Assembly: GCA_015063125.1 (NCBI GenBank)
Contig: SUTB01000001.1
Span: 434,001-498,000, forward strand
Source: Thermoplasmata archaeon
GTDB lineage: Archaea; Thermoplasmatota; Thermoplasmata; Methanomassiliicoccales; Methanomethylophilaceae
Reading direction: 5' to 3'
Length of the DNA stretch: 64,000 nt
The stretch's first letter is position 1, and each line of letters starts with the position of its first letter. Position numbers and translations under genes: made by a program. Shown piece by piece: positions 49,169-58,510 of the stretch. Below the pieces are notes generated by a model. The model was not told the origin of the DNA and made no database searches. It saw only the letters and a list, made by a program, of their open reading frames with translations.

Positions 49169-50113
49169 ATGATTGCCGCTGTAGCCGGAACGTTCAACAT
49201 CATCCACGACGGGCACCTGTCATTGCTGAAGAAGGCGTTCGAGGTGGGCGATAAGGTACTCATCGGTCTGACTTCCGATGAAATGGCATCAGCCGGCAGA
49301 GACGCCTTCACATTCTATGATATCCGTAAGAGAGAGCTCGAAAGGACAGTCGAAGGCTGGGGAGATTACGAGATCTTCCAGATAGACGACATATACGGGC
49401 CCAGGGAGATCATGGATGCCGTGGACATCCTCGTGGTCTCGGAGGAGACCCTTCAGAACGGTCACAGGCTGAACGAGGAGAGGGCATACAGAGGAGTAAA
49501 GCCCCTGGAGCTCGTCGTCGTACCATTGAAGATGTCGGACAAGGGTGAGAAGATCAGCTCTTCCTCCATCCTCAGAGGAGACTACGGACGCGACGGCAAT
49601 TCAAACGTTCTCGGAATAGCCGTCGGTTCTGTCAATCAGGTGAAGGTGGCCGCTGTCAGAGCTGTTATGGAGAAGATCTACGGCGACGTCAAAGTCATCC
49701 CTGTGGAGGTATCCAGCGGGGTGCCGCCTCAGCCGTTCGGCGAACAGACGCACCAGGGTTCCGAGAACAGGGCCAGGGCCGCTTTGGGGGACCACGACAT
49801 GGCAGTGGGCATAGAGGCCGGCGTGTTCGAGATGCTCGATGGGCTGTACGACATACAGCATTGCACGATCATAACGAAGGACGGCAGGATCACATACGGT
49901 CACGGAATGGGATTCAGGTACCCGGACAGGATTGCCGAGCTGGTCCGCAACGGTATGACAGTCGGTGAGGCCATGAAGGAAGTCTACGGCAGCACCGAAA
50001 TAGGGAAAAAGCAGGGAGCCATCGGACTCCTCAGCAAAGGTCTGATAGATCGCGAAAAGCTGACCGAGCAATCGGTCACTGCGGCCATGATACCGCGTTT
50101 GTGGGATGAGTGA
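49169..50113 (+). CDS. Fusion of phosphopantetheine adenylyltransferase and DUF84/YjjX-type NTPase
   Basis: Residues 1-145 are a nucleotidyltransferase of archaeal CoaD type: GTFNIIHDGHLSLLKKAF with HxGH-like HDGH, and the ISSSSILRG signature. Residues 150-314 are a DUF84 (inosine/xanthosine triphosphatase) domain with GSVNQVKVAAVRAV and QTHQGSENRARAAL. The first makes dephospho-CoA; the second would hydrolyse non-canonical nucleotides. The start is ATG 49169. It abuts the next gene. Confidence 0.85.
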   Translation: MIAAVAGTFNIIHDGHLSLLKKAFEVGDKVLIGLTSDEMASAGRDAFTFYDIRKRELERTVEGWGDYEIFQIDDIYGPREIMDAVDILVVSEETLQNGHRLNEERAYRGVKPLELVVVPLKMSDKGEKISSSSILRGDYGRDGNSNVLGIAVGSVNQVKVAAVRAVMEKIYGDVKVIPVEVSSGVPPQPFGEQTHQGSENRARAALGDHDMAVGIEAGVFEMLDGLYDIQHCTIITKDGRITYGHGMGFRYPDRIAELVRNGMTVGEAMKEVYGSTEIGKKQGAIGLLSKGLIDREKLTEQSVTAAMIPRLWDE

Positions 50114-50965
50114 ATGTTCCTAAGAGAAAGGATCCAGGACGGTTCGAGGTACCTAAACGACAGGTCCACCCTCAGGGGGCATGCCAAGAACGTCATCCTC
50201 CCCAACGACGAGACCGAGCTCAGGGAAGGTATCAGGTACTCCAGCAAAGGGAACACCAAGGTCACCATATCCGGCAGCAGGATGGGCTCCAGGGGCGGAT
50301 CCGTACCCACAGGCGGTGACGTCATGTCCATGGAGCATCTCAGCGGCATCATAGGGGTCGGCAAGGATGAGACCGGGCCATATCTCAGAGTTCTTCCCTG
50401 CACAACCATCTCGCAGTTCAACAATGCTCTGTCCGTAGGAGGCATCGCACCCCTTGTGGAAGGGGAGGAAGTGGACACAACGGGTAAAGTGTTCCCCGTG
50501 TCAGTCAGCCTTGAGCACAGCGTAGGCGGAACGGTGGCGATCAACCGTTCGAACATCCGCCCTTACGTCAGGAGGATCAAGGTCGTCTTCTCGGACAGCA
50601 CCTTCATGACCATGGATCGCGGAGAGTACAAGGCAGAGGGAAGGCGCATAATGTTCCCTGCTGGAAGGAACTACTTTTCCTTCGATCTCCCCGAATACGA
50701 TTCGACGGACGATTACGGCCCCAAGATCTCCGCTGACATGGATCTTCTGGACCTCTTCATTGGATCTGAGGGTATTTTTGGAATAATTACCGAAGCGGAC
50801 ATCTATCTCTCCGACAGGGTCGAGGAGAACCCCACCATCGAGTCCGGTAAGATGGATAACGGTAAGATAGTGGAGAAATACGGCCAGAAGGCCGAAGATG
50901 ATTTGCGCCGTATCAAGGAGATCCTCGATACGAATTACATCCTGAATATCGGGAATCTTCTCTGA
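50114..50965 (+). CDS. Short FAD-binding (PCMH-type) oxidoreductase-like protein
   Basis: This 283-aa protein has a PCMH/FAD_binding_4 fold: VILPNDETELREGIRYSS at the N-terminus, SVSLEHSVGGTVAINRSN, and GSEGIFGIITEADIYLS. The usual large FAD-linked oxidase C-terminal domain is absent and replaced by a short helix ending ILDTNYILNIGNLL. It may depend on a partner for the substrate domain. It immediately follows the CoaD fusion gene. Confidence 0.75.
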   Translation: MFLRERIQDGSRYLNDRSTLRGHAKNVILPNDETELREGIRYSSKGNTKVTISGSRMGSRGGSVPTGGDVMSMEHLSGIIGVGKDETGPYLRVLPCTTISQFNNALSVGGIAPLVEGEEVDTTGKVFPVSVSLEHSVGGTVAINRSNIRPYVRRIKVVFSDSTFMTMDRGEYKAEGRRIMFPAGRNYFSFDLPEYDSTDDYGPKISADMDLLDLFIGSEGIFGIITEADIYLSDRVEENPTIESGKMDNGKIVEKYGQKAEDDLRRIKEILDTNYILNIGNLL

Positions 50966-50968
50966 TGT

Positions 50969-51436
50969 TCAGCAGTTCGACAGGCTGCAGGCCTGGTCGT
51001 AGACCTTGTCTACGTGGCCGTCGACCTTGACCCTCTTCCAAACCGCTTCGACCTTTCCGTTCTCACCGACGATGAATGTGGACCTGATGGTTCCGGTCGT
51101 CTCCTTGCCGTACATCATCTTGGTTCCCCATGCACCGACCTTCTCCATGAGCACATGGTCGGGGTCGCTGAGCAGCTTGATCTTCAGGTTCTTGGACTCG
51201 ATGAACTTCTGATGGGATGCCACGGAGTCCTTGCTGACTCCGATGACAGGTATGTCAAGGGCCTTGAATTTCTCGATGGACTCACTGAATGCCTGAGCCT
51301 CCCTAGTGCATCCAGAGGTGTTGTCCTTGGAATAGAAGTAGATGATGTACCTCTTGCCTTTCATCTGCTTGCTGCTGAACTCGTTGCCCTGGTCGTCGAC
51401 CAGTTTGAAATCCGGGAACTTCTCTCCTTTTTCCAT
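50969..51436 (-). CDS. bcp: Peroxiredoxin (Bcp/PrxQ type)
   Basis: This 155-aa thiol peroxidase has FYSKDNTSGCTREAQAFSE, where Cys43 is the peroxidatic residue, and a C-terminal Cys in DQACSLSNC. The usual second Cys five residues after the first is replaced (TREAQ), so it is probably a 1-Cys or atypical member. It reduces peroxides. Confidence 0.92.
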   Translation of the reverse strand: MEKGEKFPDFKLVDDQGNEFSSKQMKGKRYIIYFYSKDNTSGCTREAQAFSESIEKFKALDIPVIGVSKDSVASHQKFIESKNLKIKLLSDPDHVLMEKVGAWGTKMMYGKETTGTIRSTFIVGENGKVEAVWKRVKVDGHVDKVYDQACSLSNC

Positions 51437-51444
51437 TCTATCCC

Positions 51445-53103
51445 TCAGAACATTGTCTCCTTGCGGTCCTCGATTATGGGCTCCAGATCGATCTCCAAGA
51501 ACGCTATCGGGTGGGTGATCTCGTATCCGGTAACGACCTCGATGGCCATCTCTCCGAACATTCCGATGGGCTTGCCCTTGTAGTAGACCTCTGCACCCCT
51601 TCCGTCGATGAATGTCTTGATGTCCGTAGCCTTGAGCTCGTACTCGCAGCCCATCTCCCTAAGGGCGGACTCTGTGATGGACTTGATCTCTGTGAATGAT
51701 ACCTTGGATGCCGTGTACATCGCACACAGGTGCATCTTGGTCAGGTCATCGCGAACCACGTATCCTACCTCGAAGATCTTCTGGGGCAGGTCGCGGTGCT
51801 TGTTGTGCTTGAGGATGTTGACCAGGCTGGGCATCAGGTATGACCTGAGGCATGTGATGTCCTCGGTGGCCGGGTTCAGGACCTTGACGTTCTCGAAGTA
51901 CGGCAGCTTGGAGATCTCGAACTCGTCCCTGTCGTTGATCAGGGTCAGAGTCATGACCTCCATGAATCCGAGACCGATCATAACGTCCCTTACGCTCTCT
52001 GAGAATGAGTTGACGGGCAACAGTCCTCCAGATGTCTGGGTGAGGGAGTAGTCGCTTCCGAAGTTCTCGAATCCGTATCCGATTCCAATATCCTCGAAAA
52101 TGTCCACCTTGTGCATGATATCTAGTCTGTATGTCGGGACAGTAACGCTCAGGATGTCCTCCTCGGCGGTGGCATCTAGACCCATCTTCGCAAGGGCCTC
52201 CACCATCTCTGACGGTGTCAGATTTGTGCCCAGGTACTTGTTGCACTCCTCAGCGGAGATGTTGTAAGTGGCGGGCGTGAAATCAGGCGACTGGAAGGTC
52301 TCTCCTTCCGAGTGCATGGTGACGGACTCGATCTTTCCTCCACGCTCGGCCAGGGCTGTACAGACTATGTCCAATGCTCCCTTGACGGCCTTACGGTCGA
52401 ATCCAGTGACGTCTATGAACAGGTTGCGGGTGTTCGTCGTGACCGTGGTCAGTGAACCGTTGATGATCGGGGGGAAGGACAGCACCTGGTCATTCTTGTC
52501 CAGGATGATGGGGTACTGAGTGTAGCCCTTGAGGAGGTGGGCATAGTCCCTTCCCTTCTCGTGTTTGGTGAGGATCTCCTCCATATCCATCTCTTCGGTC
52601 TTCGCCAGGGGGACGAAGCGTATGGAATGGGGCTCCGCAAGCCTGTATGTGAACGGAGCGTTTACCTTGTCGAGATCGTGGATTCCGATGGCGAGCTTCT
52701 TCCTCTTCCTTCCGATGGTGGTATGGAGTTTCTCCTGCATCTCCATGATGGATTTGAGGGTGTTGTCGTCGATGTCGACTCCTTTGACGATACCGCATAG
52801 GAAATAGGGTCTGACGTCTTTGACGGATGAATTGATGTAAACATCAAGTCCAGACTCTTCGACCTCGTAGGTCTTCATTCCGGTCTCGAATCCCAGGAAG
52901 GCCTTCATTCCCCTGGCTGTCCCCTCGACGCTGTAAAGGTCTGGGCGGTCCGGGAAGAACTCGACGGACATATCGTCGTCTCCAGGCTCTGCGTGCTCTA
53001 TATCGGCACCGATCATCGGGATTCTAGCAGCGAGAGTCTCCATTGGGACGTCCATGCCCATGATGGAGCACAGGTCGCTGTACTTGAAGTTTATAACAGG
53101 CAT
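51445..53103 (-). CDS. pheT: Phenylalanyl-tRNA synthetase beta subunit
   Basis: This 552-aa archaeal-type beta subunit starts MPVINFKYSDLCSIMG. It has the B3/B4 editing region (about 85-270), the B5 region (about 275-345; DATAEEDILSVTVPTYRLDIMHKVDIFEDIGIGYG, in part), and a catalytic-like core in the C-terminal half. The alpha subunit is not in the window. Confidence 0.94.
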   Translation of the reverse strand: MPVINFKYSDLCSIMGMDVPMETLAARIPMIGADIEHAEPGDDDMSVEFFPDRPDLYSVEGTARGMKAFLGFETGMKTYEVEESGLDVYINSSVKDVRPYFLCGIVKGVDIDDNTLKSIMEMQEKLHTTIGRKRKKLAIGIHDLDKVNAPFTYRLAEPHSIRFVPLAKTEEMDMEEILTKHEKGRDYAHLLKGYTQYPIILDKNDQVLSFPPIINGSLTTVTTNTRNLFIDVTGFDRKAVKGALDIVCTALAERGGKIESVTMHSEGETFQSPDFTPATYNISAEECNKYLGTNLTPSEMVEALAKMGLDATAEEDILSVTVPTYRLDIMHKVDIFEDIGIGYGFENFGSDYSLTQTSGGLLPVNSFSESVRDVMIGLGFMEVMTLTLINDRDEFEISKLPYFENVKVLNPATEDITCLRSYLMPSLVNILKHNKHRDLPQKIFEVGYVVRDDLTKMHLCAMYTASKVSFTEIKSITESALREMGCEYELKATDIKTFIDGRGAEVYYKGKPIGMFGEMAIEVVTGYEITHPIAFLEIDLEPIIEDRKETMF

Positions 53104-53167
53104 GAGACCTCGATGCCCACTCCCTAATAAATAATGTCGCGTGTGCGACCAGCGGTTCAGGAGGAAT

Positions 53168-54322
53168 TCATCTACCCAATGCCTTGTGGGCCTGACCTAG
53201 CTGACCAGCAGCCTGAGCTGCGAGCGTGGAGAGCTCTCCGGCCAGAACTGTGGATGCAACGATCTCTGCCAGCTTCTTGGCCTTGCCGGAACCTTGGCAA
53301 TCGATCATCTTCAGGGCCTCCGATTGGCAGGGCAGAGATGTTCCTCCCCCGACGGTCCCCACTTCAACTGTGGGCATACGGACGCAGATGTAGAGTCCGT
53401 CATCATTGGCCTCACAGGTGGTGATGGTCATGCTTCCTCCGACGACCTGTGCAGGATCCTGGCCCGTGGCGATGTACAATGCAGCCACCATGTTGGCCGC
53501 ATGGGCATTTGCTCCCAGCGTACCCGACATGCTGCTGCCGACCAGGTTCTTCCTGATGTTGGTATCGACGATGCTCTCTGGTGACGCATGCAGCTTGCTC
53601 TCCACGATATCGCGGGGGATGGTGGCCTCAGCGAGGACGGTCTTGCCCCTTCCAGAGATCATATTGATCGCTGCAGGCTTCTTGTCTGAGCACATGTTGC
53701 CTGAAACCGATACCATCGTCGCTCCGGTCTCCTTTTCGATGAGCCTGCATACGGCTTCCGATGCCAGAGTGGCCATGTTCATTCCCATGGCATCTCCAGT
53801 GCTGAATGAGAATCTGAGGTACAGGCTGTTGCCGTTGGGGAAAGGCTCGATATCGATCAGTTTCCCATGGCTTGTGGTTCCTTTCACCGCCTCATCGATC
53901 TCCTTCTTGTGGGAGTCGATCCAGGCGATCACCTCTTTGGAATGCTTTATTCCGTTGACTTTTAGGACGGGAGCGCGGGTCATGGCGTCGGCCAGCACAG
54001 CTGTCCTGACTCCTCCCGACTGATTGATGACGGACATTCCTCTGGAAATGGATGCTACCAATGCTCCTTCGGTGGTTGCGAGAGGGATCAGGTACTCGCC
54101 GTCAGCATACTCTCCGTGAATGGCGACCGGTCCCGCATATCCCAAGGGGATCTGCACTGTGCCGATCATGTTCTCGATGTTCTTCGAGGCCAGTTCGGGT
54201 TCGAATCCGTATCTGGAGATGCTGTCTAGCTTCGTGCCGGTGAACTCTTCGGCAGCTTTGCGGCGATCTTCTGTATCCGCTTTGGTTTTCCCGCGGTTTT
54301 TCAGACCAGTGGTATCAGTCAT
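53168..54322 (-). CDS. hmgA: 3-hydroxy-3-methylglutaryl-CoA reductase (class I)
   Basis: This 384-aa protein has the catalytic Glu in ATTEGALVASISRG, the cofactor motif DAMGMNMAT (about 178-186), the Lys in SDKKPAAIN and a C-terminal catalytic His in QLGQAHKALGR. It makes mevalonate for archaeal isoprenoid lipids. Confidence 0.96.
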   Translation of the reverse strand: MTDTTGLKNRGKTKADTEDRRKAAEEFTGTKLDSISRYGFEPELASKNIENMIGTVQIPLGYAGPVAIHGEYADGEYLIPLATTEGALVASISRGMSVINQSGGVRTAVLADAMTRAPVLKVNGIKHSKEVIAWIDSHKKEIDEAVKGTTSHGKLIDIEPFPNGNSLYLRFSFSTGDAMGMNMATLASEAVCRLIEKETGATMVSVSGNMCSDKKPAAINMISGRGKTVLAEATIPRDIVESKLHASPESIVDTNIRKNLVGSSMSGTLGANAHAANMVAALYIATGQDPAQVVGGSMTITTCEANDDGLYICVRMPTVEVGTVGGGTSLPCQSEALKMIDCQGSGKAKKLAEIVASTVLAGELSTLAAQAAGQLGQAHKALGR

Positions 54323-54382
54323 CGCTCGGGGGATGTTGTTATCCGTTAATAAGCAGGATGTTCGACAAAGAGAGAAGGAAAG

Positions 54383-56191
54383 TCAGTTGAGGATGTCGTT
54401 TGAGGACCTCAGGTCCTCGATCTTGTAGTAGGGAGCGTCCAATGCCCGCGCCAGCCTCTTGGCCTTCTCGTTGATCACGGAGGACACTTTGATGTCCACA
54501 ACTACGCACTCCATCCTCTCCAGCCTGAGATGGGATGCTATCTGAAGACTCTCTTCCAACGGATCGTTGCCGGGAGTCATGGCGACGTTCGCTCCAGCAT
54601 CCGTCATGAGGACGACGAAGGCCATGTTTCCGGGGTGCTTCCTGAGATACTGACCGACATACGTGTGCATGAATGACAAGGCCTCGCTGAGAGGGGTCTT
54701 CATCCCAACAGGGATGTCCTCGATGATTTTCTGAATCCCTCCTACGGAACGGGTGGGCGGTTGGAGCATTCCTATAAAATCCTGATTGAACGTCATTATC
54801 GCTACGCTGTCCCTGCGCGTATAGTGGTCTCCGAGCATCGACAGTATGGCGGCCTTCACTGCCCTCATCCTCGACCTGAGGACCAGCGAACCGCTGTTGT
54901 CCACCATGAAGAAGTACAGGCAAGAGGTGCGCTTCTCCCTTATCTTCTGCCTGAGATCTGACGGGAGGATTATCACACCATCCTTACCAGAGTTCTCCCT
55001 GCGACGTTTCTGATACGGTGCAGCGTAACGTACGGTGGCATCAATGGCCAGATCCGTCAGGTCATCGTCTGCCGGTTTGGAGGAAACATAGCGTCCGTCC
55101 TTACCGACGTCCTTGATGTACCTCCTCATGAGCTGTGTGTCAACGTTGCTCCTCTTACGGCGGCTGTCATCCAGCAGGTCGATTGTTTCGAATACCTTCT
55201 CCATATCAAGAATCAGGAACTCGTCCTCTTCATCATCCGGCCTTTTGTCGTCCGCGTTCTGGTCATACTCCAAGTCAACATCGGCCTCCATGGCCTCCTT
55301 TAGACTGAGCACTTGAGCTTCGACCTCCCGCTCCTGCTCCTTTTCCTCATGTGTGTTGAAGAGCATGATATGGTCATCGGGCTCCTTGGTGACTATCGAG
55401 TGGCGTGTACGGCGATGCGGGATGCAGACCTTCAGTGCGAAAGCAAGATCATCCTCGTTCACCATGGTGCGACCGTCCAATGCCGCTGAGGCCTTGCAAA
55501 CCCTGGTAGCTGAAAGCTCTCCGCGTACTCCGTGCAGACCGTACTTCTTTCCGGCATCGACTATGGCCTTCAGTACCATGTCGGGAACGAACACTGAATC
55601 GATGAGGGACCTTCCTTTTTCTATCTTGGCCACCAGATCTTTGTCCTGAATGTCTTCGAAGCCTCCCTCGGAGAGAACCGCCTGCATGATCTCGACACGT
55701 TCGGTCCTGTTGGAATCACGAGGCAGTACAACGCATATGTCGAAAAGATCCATCACGGCTGAAGACAGCGGTTGCTCGCGGTCGTTGACAGTGGCCACGA
55801 CGCTAACAGAACACGGATAGGTCATCGACACTCCCTCACGCTCAACATGCACGCTACCTCTGTGAACGGAGTCCATCAGGGTCAGGGAGGTGTTCTTCGG
55901 AAGGAGGTTGATATCATCGACCAGAATGATCGGATCATCGCCACCGAGTATCCCGGGCTCGAAGGCCATGTTTCCGGTGGACAGCACTTCTTCCAGATCT
56001 ATGGTGCCGAACAGCTGTTCGTCGGTGATATTCTGCGGGATGACCTTCGCCCTCTTCCCAGTAAGGGCGGCGGAGAAAGAATGGATGATGGCGGATTTGC
56101 CTGAACCCGCCGGACCTTTGATCAGCACACCGTGCAGGTGCGGATCGACCAGCAAACAGGTCATGGAGCGGACAGCATCTTCCATCCCCAC
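54383..56191 (-). CDS. Chelatase subunit D-like protein (AAA plus vWA)
   Basis: This 602-aa protein has an N-terminal AAA domain with Walker A IKGPAGSGKSA (about 24-34) and DDPIILVDDINLL, a central acidic linker (about 290-350), and a C-terminal von Willebrand A domain with MIDAS motif DNSGS (about 433). It matches ChlD/BchD of magnesium or cobalt chelatases. In a methanogen a role in corrinoid cobalt insertion or F430 nickel chemistry is plausible, but no CobN-like subunit is in the window. Confidence 0.85.
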   Translation of the reverse strand: MGMEDAVRSMTCLLVDPHLHGVLIKGPAGSGKSAIIHSFSAALTGKRAKVIPQNITDEQLFGTIDLEEVLSTGNMAFEPGILGGDDPIILVDDINLLPKNTSLTLMDSVHRGSVHVEREGVSMTYPCSVSVVATVNDREQPLSSAVMDLFDICVVLPRDSNRTERVEIMQAVLSEGGFEDIQDKDLVAKIEKGRSLIDSVFVPDMVLKAIVDAGKKYGLHGVRGELSATRVCKASAALDGRTMVNEDDLAFALKVCIPHRRTRHSIVTKEPDDHIMLFNTHEEKEQEREVEAQVLSLKEAMEADVDLEYDQNADDKRPDDEEDEFLILDMEKVFETIDLLDDSRRKRSNVDTQLMRRYIKDVGKDGRYVSSKPADDDLTDLAIDATVRYAAPYQKRRRENSGKDGVIILPSDLRQKIREKRTSCLYFFMVDNSGSLVLRSRMRAVKAAILSMLGDHYTRRDSVAIMTFNQDFIGMLQPPTRSVGGIQKIIEDIPVGMKTPLSEALSFMHTYVGQYLRKHPGNMAFVVLMTDAGANVAMTPGNDPLEESLQIASHLRLERMECVVVDIKVSSVINEKAKRLARALDAPYYKIEDLRSSNDILN

Positions 56192-56211
56192 GAACTGTTC
56201 GGGTTTGAGTA

Positions 56212-57249
56212 TCAGATATACCCCCTGAGGACATTATCGAGCTCGCTCTGACGGAACGAAGCCTCTTCGAACGGTCCAGATTTGATACGGTGCCTCAGGA
56301 TCAGCGGGGCAGTTGTAGAGATGTCCTTGAAGGTGATCTCCTCTCTGCCTTCCAATGCGGCATTTGCTTTGGCGGCACGGATCATCGCAATGTCCGCGCG
56401 GTGCCCTTCCATCTTGTAGTGGACGGAGACCATGGCTATCGCCAGCAATACCTTGTCAGTGACCTTTACCTTGTTGACAAGCGCTTTGGCCTTGGCGATC
56501 CTCTCCCTGAGATCATCGGTCTCCTTTTGGCATTCTGCCATGAATCCTGCAGGATCTGCATCGAAGGCCAGTCTCCTCTTGATAACCTCGATCTTGATGT
56601 TGGGATCGGATTCTGTGGAGATCTCCACGCACATTCCGAAACGGTCCATAAGCTGGGGACGGAGCGTTCCTTCCTCAGGATTCATCGAACCAATGAGAAC
56701 GAACCTCGCAGGATGCGAGTATGAGATGCCCTCCCTCTCTACGAAGTTCCTGCCCATCGCGGCGGAGTCCAGGAGCAGATCGACTATGTGGTCGTCGAGA
56801 AGGTTGACCTCATCGACGTACAGGAGGTTACCGTTGGCCTGGGCCAGCACACCTCCCTCGTATTTCCTCTCCCCCGTTCTCAGTATGTGCTCGATGTCCA
56901 GGCTTCCGGAGATACGGTCCTCCGTGGCGTTGAGTGGAAGCTCCACGACCCTCATGCTGCGCATAGTCGTTCCAAATCCGCCCTCTGCCACTTTCTTCTT
57001 ACAGTCCTCGCAGAGGTCCCTGACCTTATCCGGATTGCAGTGGAATTGGCAGCCGCTGATGCAGCTGACCTTAGGCAGGATCTGTTCCAATGAACGGACG
57101 GTTGTGGATTTGGCGGTCCCCTTCTCTCCTCTGAGAAGAACTCCTCCAATCCCCGGGTCGATGATGTTCAACAACAGGGCGCGCTTCATCTCCTCCTGTC
57201 CCACGATCCTGACGAATGGGAACTGAAGACTGACATCTCCGTCCGACAT
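56212..57249 (-). CDS. Chelatase subunit I-like AAA ATPase
   Basis: This 345-aa AAA+ ATPase has Walker A GEKGTAKSTTV (about 39-49), a Cys cluster (CISGCQFHC then CEDC, about 60-85), LYVDEVNLLDD as Walker B, and GSMNPEEG. It matches ChlI/BchI. ATG 57249 (MSDGDVSLQF) fits the family start. It lies 20 nt upstream of the D-like subunit on the same strand. Confidence 0.88.
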   Translation of the reverse strand: MSDGDVSLQFPFVRIVGQEEMKRALLLNIIDPGIGGVLLRGEKGTAKSTTVRSLEQILPKVSCISGCQFHCNPDKVRDLCEDCKKKVAEGGFGTTMRSMRVVELPLNATEDRISGSLDIEHILRTGERKYEGGVLAQANGNLLYVDEVNLLDDHIVDLLLDSAAMGRNFVEREGISYSHPARFVLIGSMNPEEGTLRPQLMDRFGMCVEISTESDPNIKIEVIKRRLAFDADPAGFMAECQKETDDLRERIAKAKALVNKVKVTDKVLLAIAMVSVHYKMEGHRADIAMIRAAKANAALEGREEITFKDISTTAPLILRHRIKSGPFEEASFRQSELDNVLRGYI

Positions 57250-57458
57250 GATTCTCAACTTCCAGATGATGACCTACACGCTCCGTCGTGGGCCATTTTC
57301 CTAAAGAATGTATCGTAAAGCAGCTAAAAAACAATATTGAACGCTAAAACTTAGCTCAAATAAATATCGACTTTGTCGGTGTTAAATTTTTAACAACGAT
57401 TTACTAACGAGCACAAATTGATTACATATAAATCCAACCAGTAAATCATCGTATCTGA

Positions 57459-58064
57459 ATGTCTGACGGCGAAGATGTCTATTGGAATTCATTCCTGCCC
57501 GCTTTCTTTGACAGGATGAGTCTCGTGATGCGTAAGAACATGTCTGCCTTGGTCGAGGACTATGGGTTGACCAGCGCTCATGCGGTCTATCTGATAGCAT
57601 TGGAGATAAAGGACGGCCAGACCCTGGTGAGCCTCTCCCGTTTCTTGGATCTTGACACAGCAAACACCAACCGTGTCATCAAAGTGCTCAGGGAGAAGAA
57701 TCTCGTGTACGACGATAGGAAATCCGAGAGCAGCAAGAAGTACAGCATTTACCTCACCGAAGAGGGCCATGCTCTTGCAAAGAAGGTCATGGATGGCATC
57801 GTCGAGCTCAACAACAGCTATTTCCGCGACATTCCGCAGGATGAGATTGTCCAGATGAGGAACACCCTCCTGCATGTCCTCGACAACATGAACGTTGACT
57901 TCGAGGGCTACATGAACTCCAAGTACGAGGATCCCTTCTACACCCATCTGCACGTCATACCGGCAGATGCAGATTATGAGATGGTGCCGCTGCGCATCGA
58001 CACAAGGAAGAAGTCCAAGTCCTTAGTGACTGAAACAATCACTTCTTCTTCCTCTTCTCCTTGA
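57459..58064 (+). CDS. MarR-family transcriptional regulator
   Basis: This 201-aa protein has a winged HTH (about 35-115): LTSAHAVYLIALEIKDG, LSRFLDLDTANTNRVIKVLREKNLV, and YSIYLTEEGHALAKKV. A longer C-terminal region (about 140-201) is unusual for MarR. It is divergent from the chelatase genes across 200 bp of AT-rich DNA with TATAAAT near 57427, and could regulate them. Confidence 0.85.
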   Translation: MSDGEDVYWNSFLPAFFDRMSLVMRKNMSALVEDYGLTSAHAVYLIALEIKDGQTLVSLSRFLDLDTANTNRVIKVLREKNLVYDDRKSESSKKYSIYLTEEGHALAKKVMDGIVELNNSYFRDIPQDEIVQMRNTLLHVLDNMNVDFEGYMNSKYEDPFYTHLHVIPADADYEMVPLRIDTRKKSKSLVTETITSSSSSP

Positions 58065-58452
58065 TCTTCTTCTTGAGTTCCTTGACATCTTTCTTGGCCT
58101 TCTTCCTCGCTCTGAGGGGAATGGTCACAATGAATGCCACGGTAACCGAGATCAACGGGATGATTGCGCCCTCGATGTTGCCCATCAGATAATAGGCGAC
58201 GACCATTCCGAGCACTCCGAAGATTCCGCACCATCTCAGGATGGCGCCTCCTCCGAGGAGGAACATGAAGATCAGCATCACTAGGATGATGAGGAATTGG
58301 ATCAGGGTCTGGGAACCGAAGAACAGGAAGGTGTTGTCCCCCACGGCCTCTACAATGTAAGGTGTGATGTAGGTATCTGTGATGTAAGGCACCGCGATGA
58401 CGTAGAAGAGCGTCATCAGGATTCCTGCTCCGAATTTGGCGGCTATTCCCAT
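58039..58452 (-). CDS. Four-span membrane protein with basic tail
   Basis: This 137-aa protein has four TM helices (about 5-25, 42-65, 68-88, 90-112) and a very basic C-terminus ending KKKIKEKRKKK. Its end overlaps the convergent MarR gene by 26 bp. Function unknown. Confidence 0.7.
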   Translation of the reverse strand: MGIAAKFGAGILMTLFYVIAVPYITDTYITPYIVEAVGDNTFLFFGSQTLIQFLIILVMLIFMFLLGGGAILRWCGIFGVLGMVVAYYLMGNIEGAIIPLISVTVAFIVTIPLRARKKAKKDVKELKKKIKEKRKKK

Positions 58453-58510
58453 GTTAACACCGGAAAGAACGTTGCAATAATAGTTTTATCCATATCGTCA
58501 TTCACGCTCG

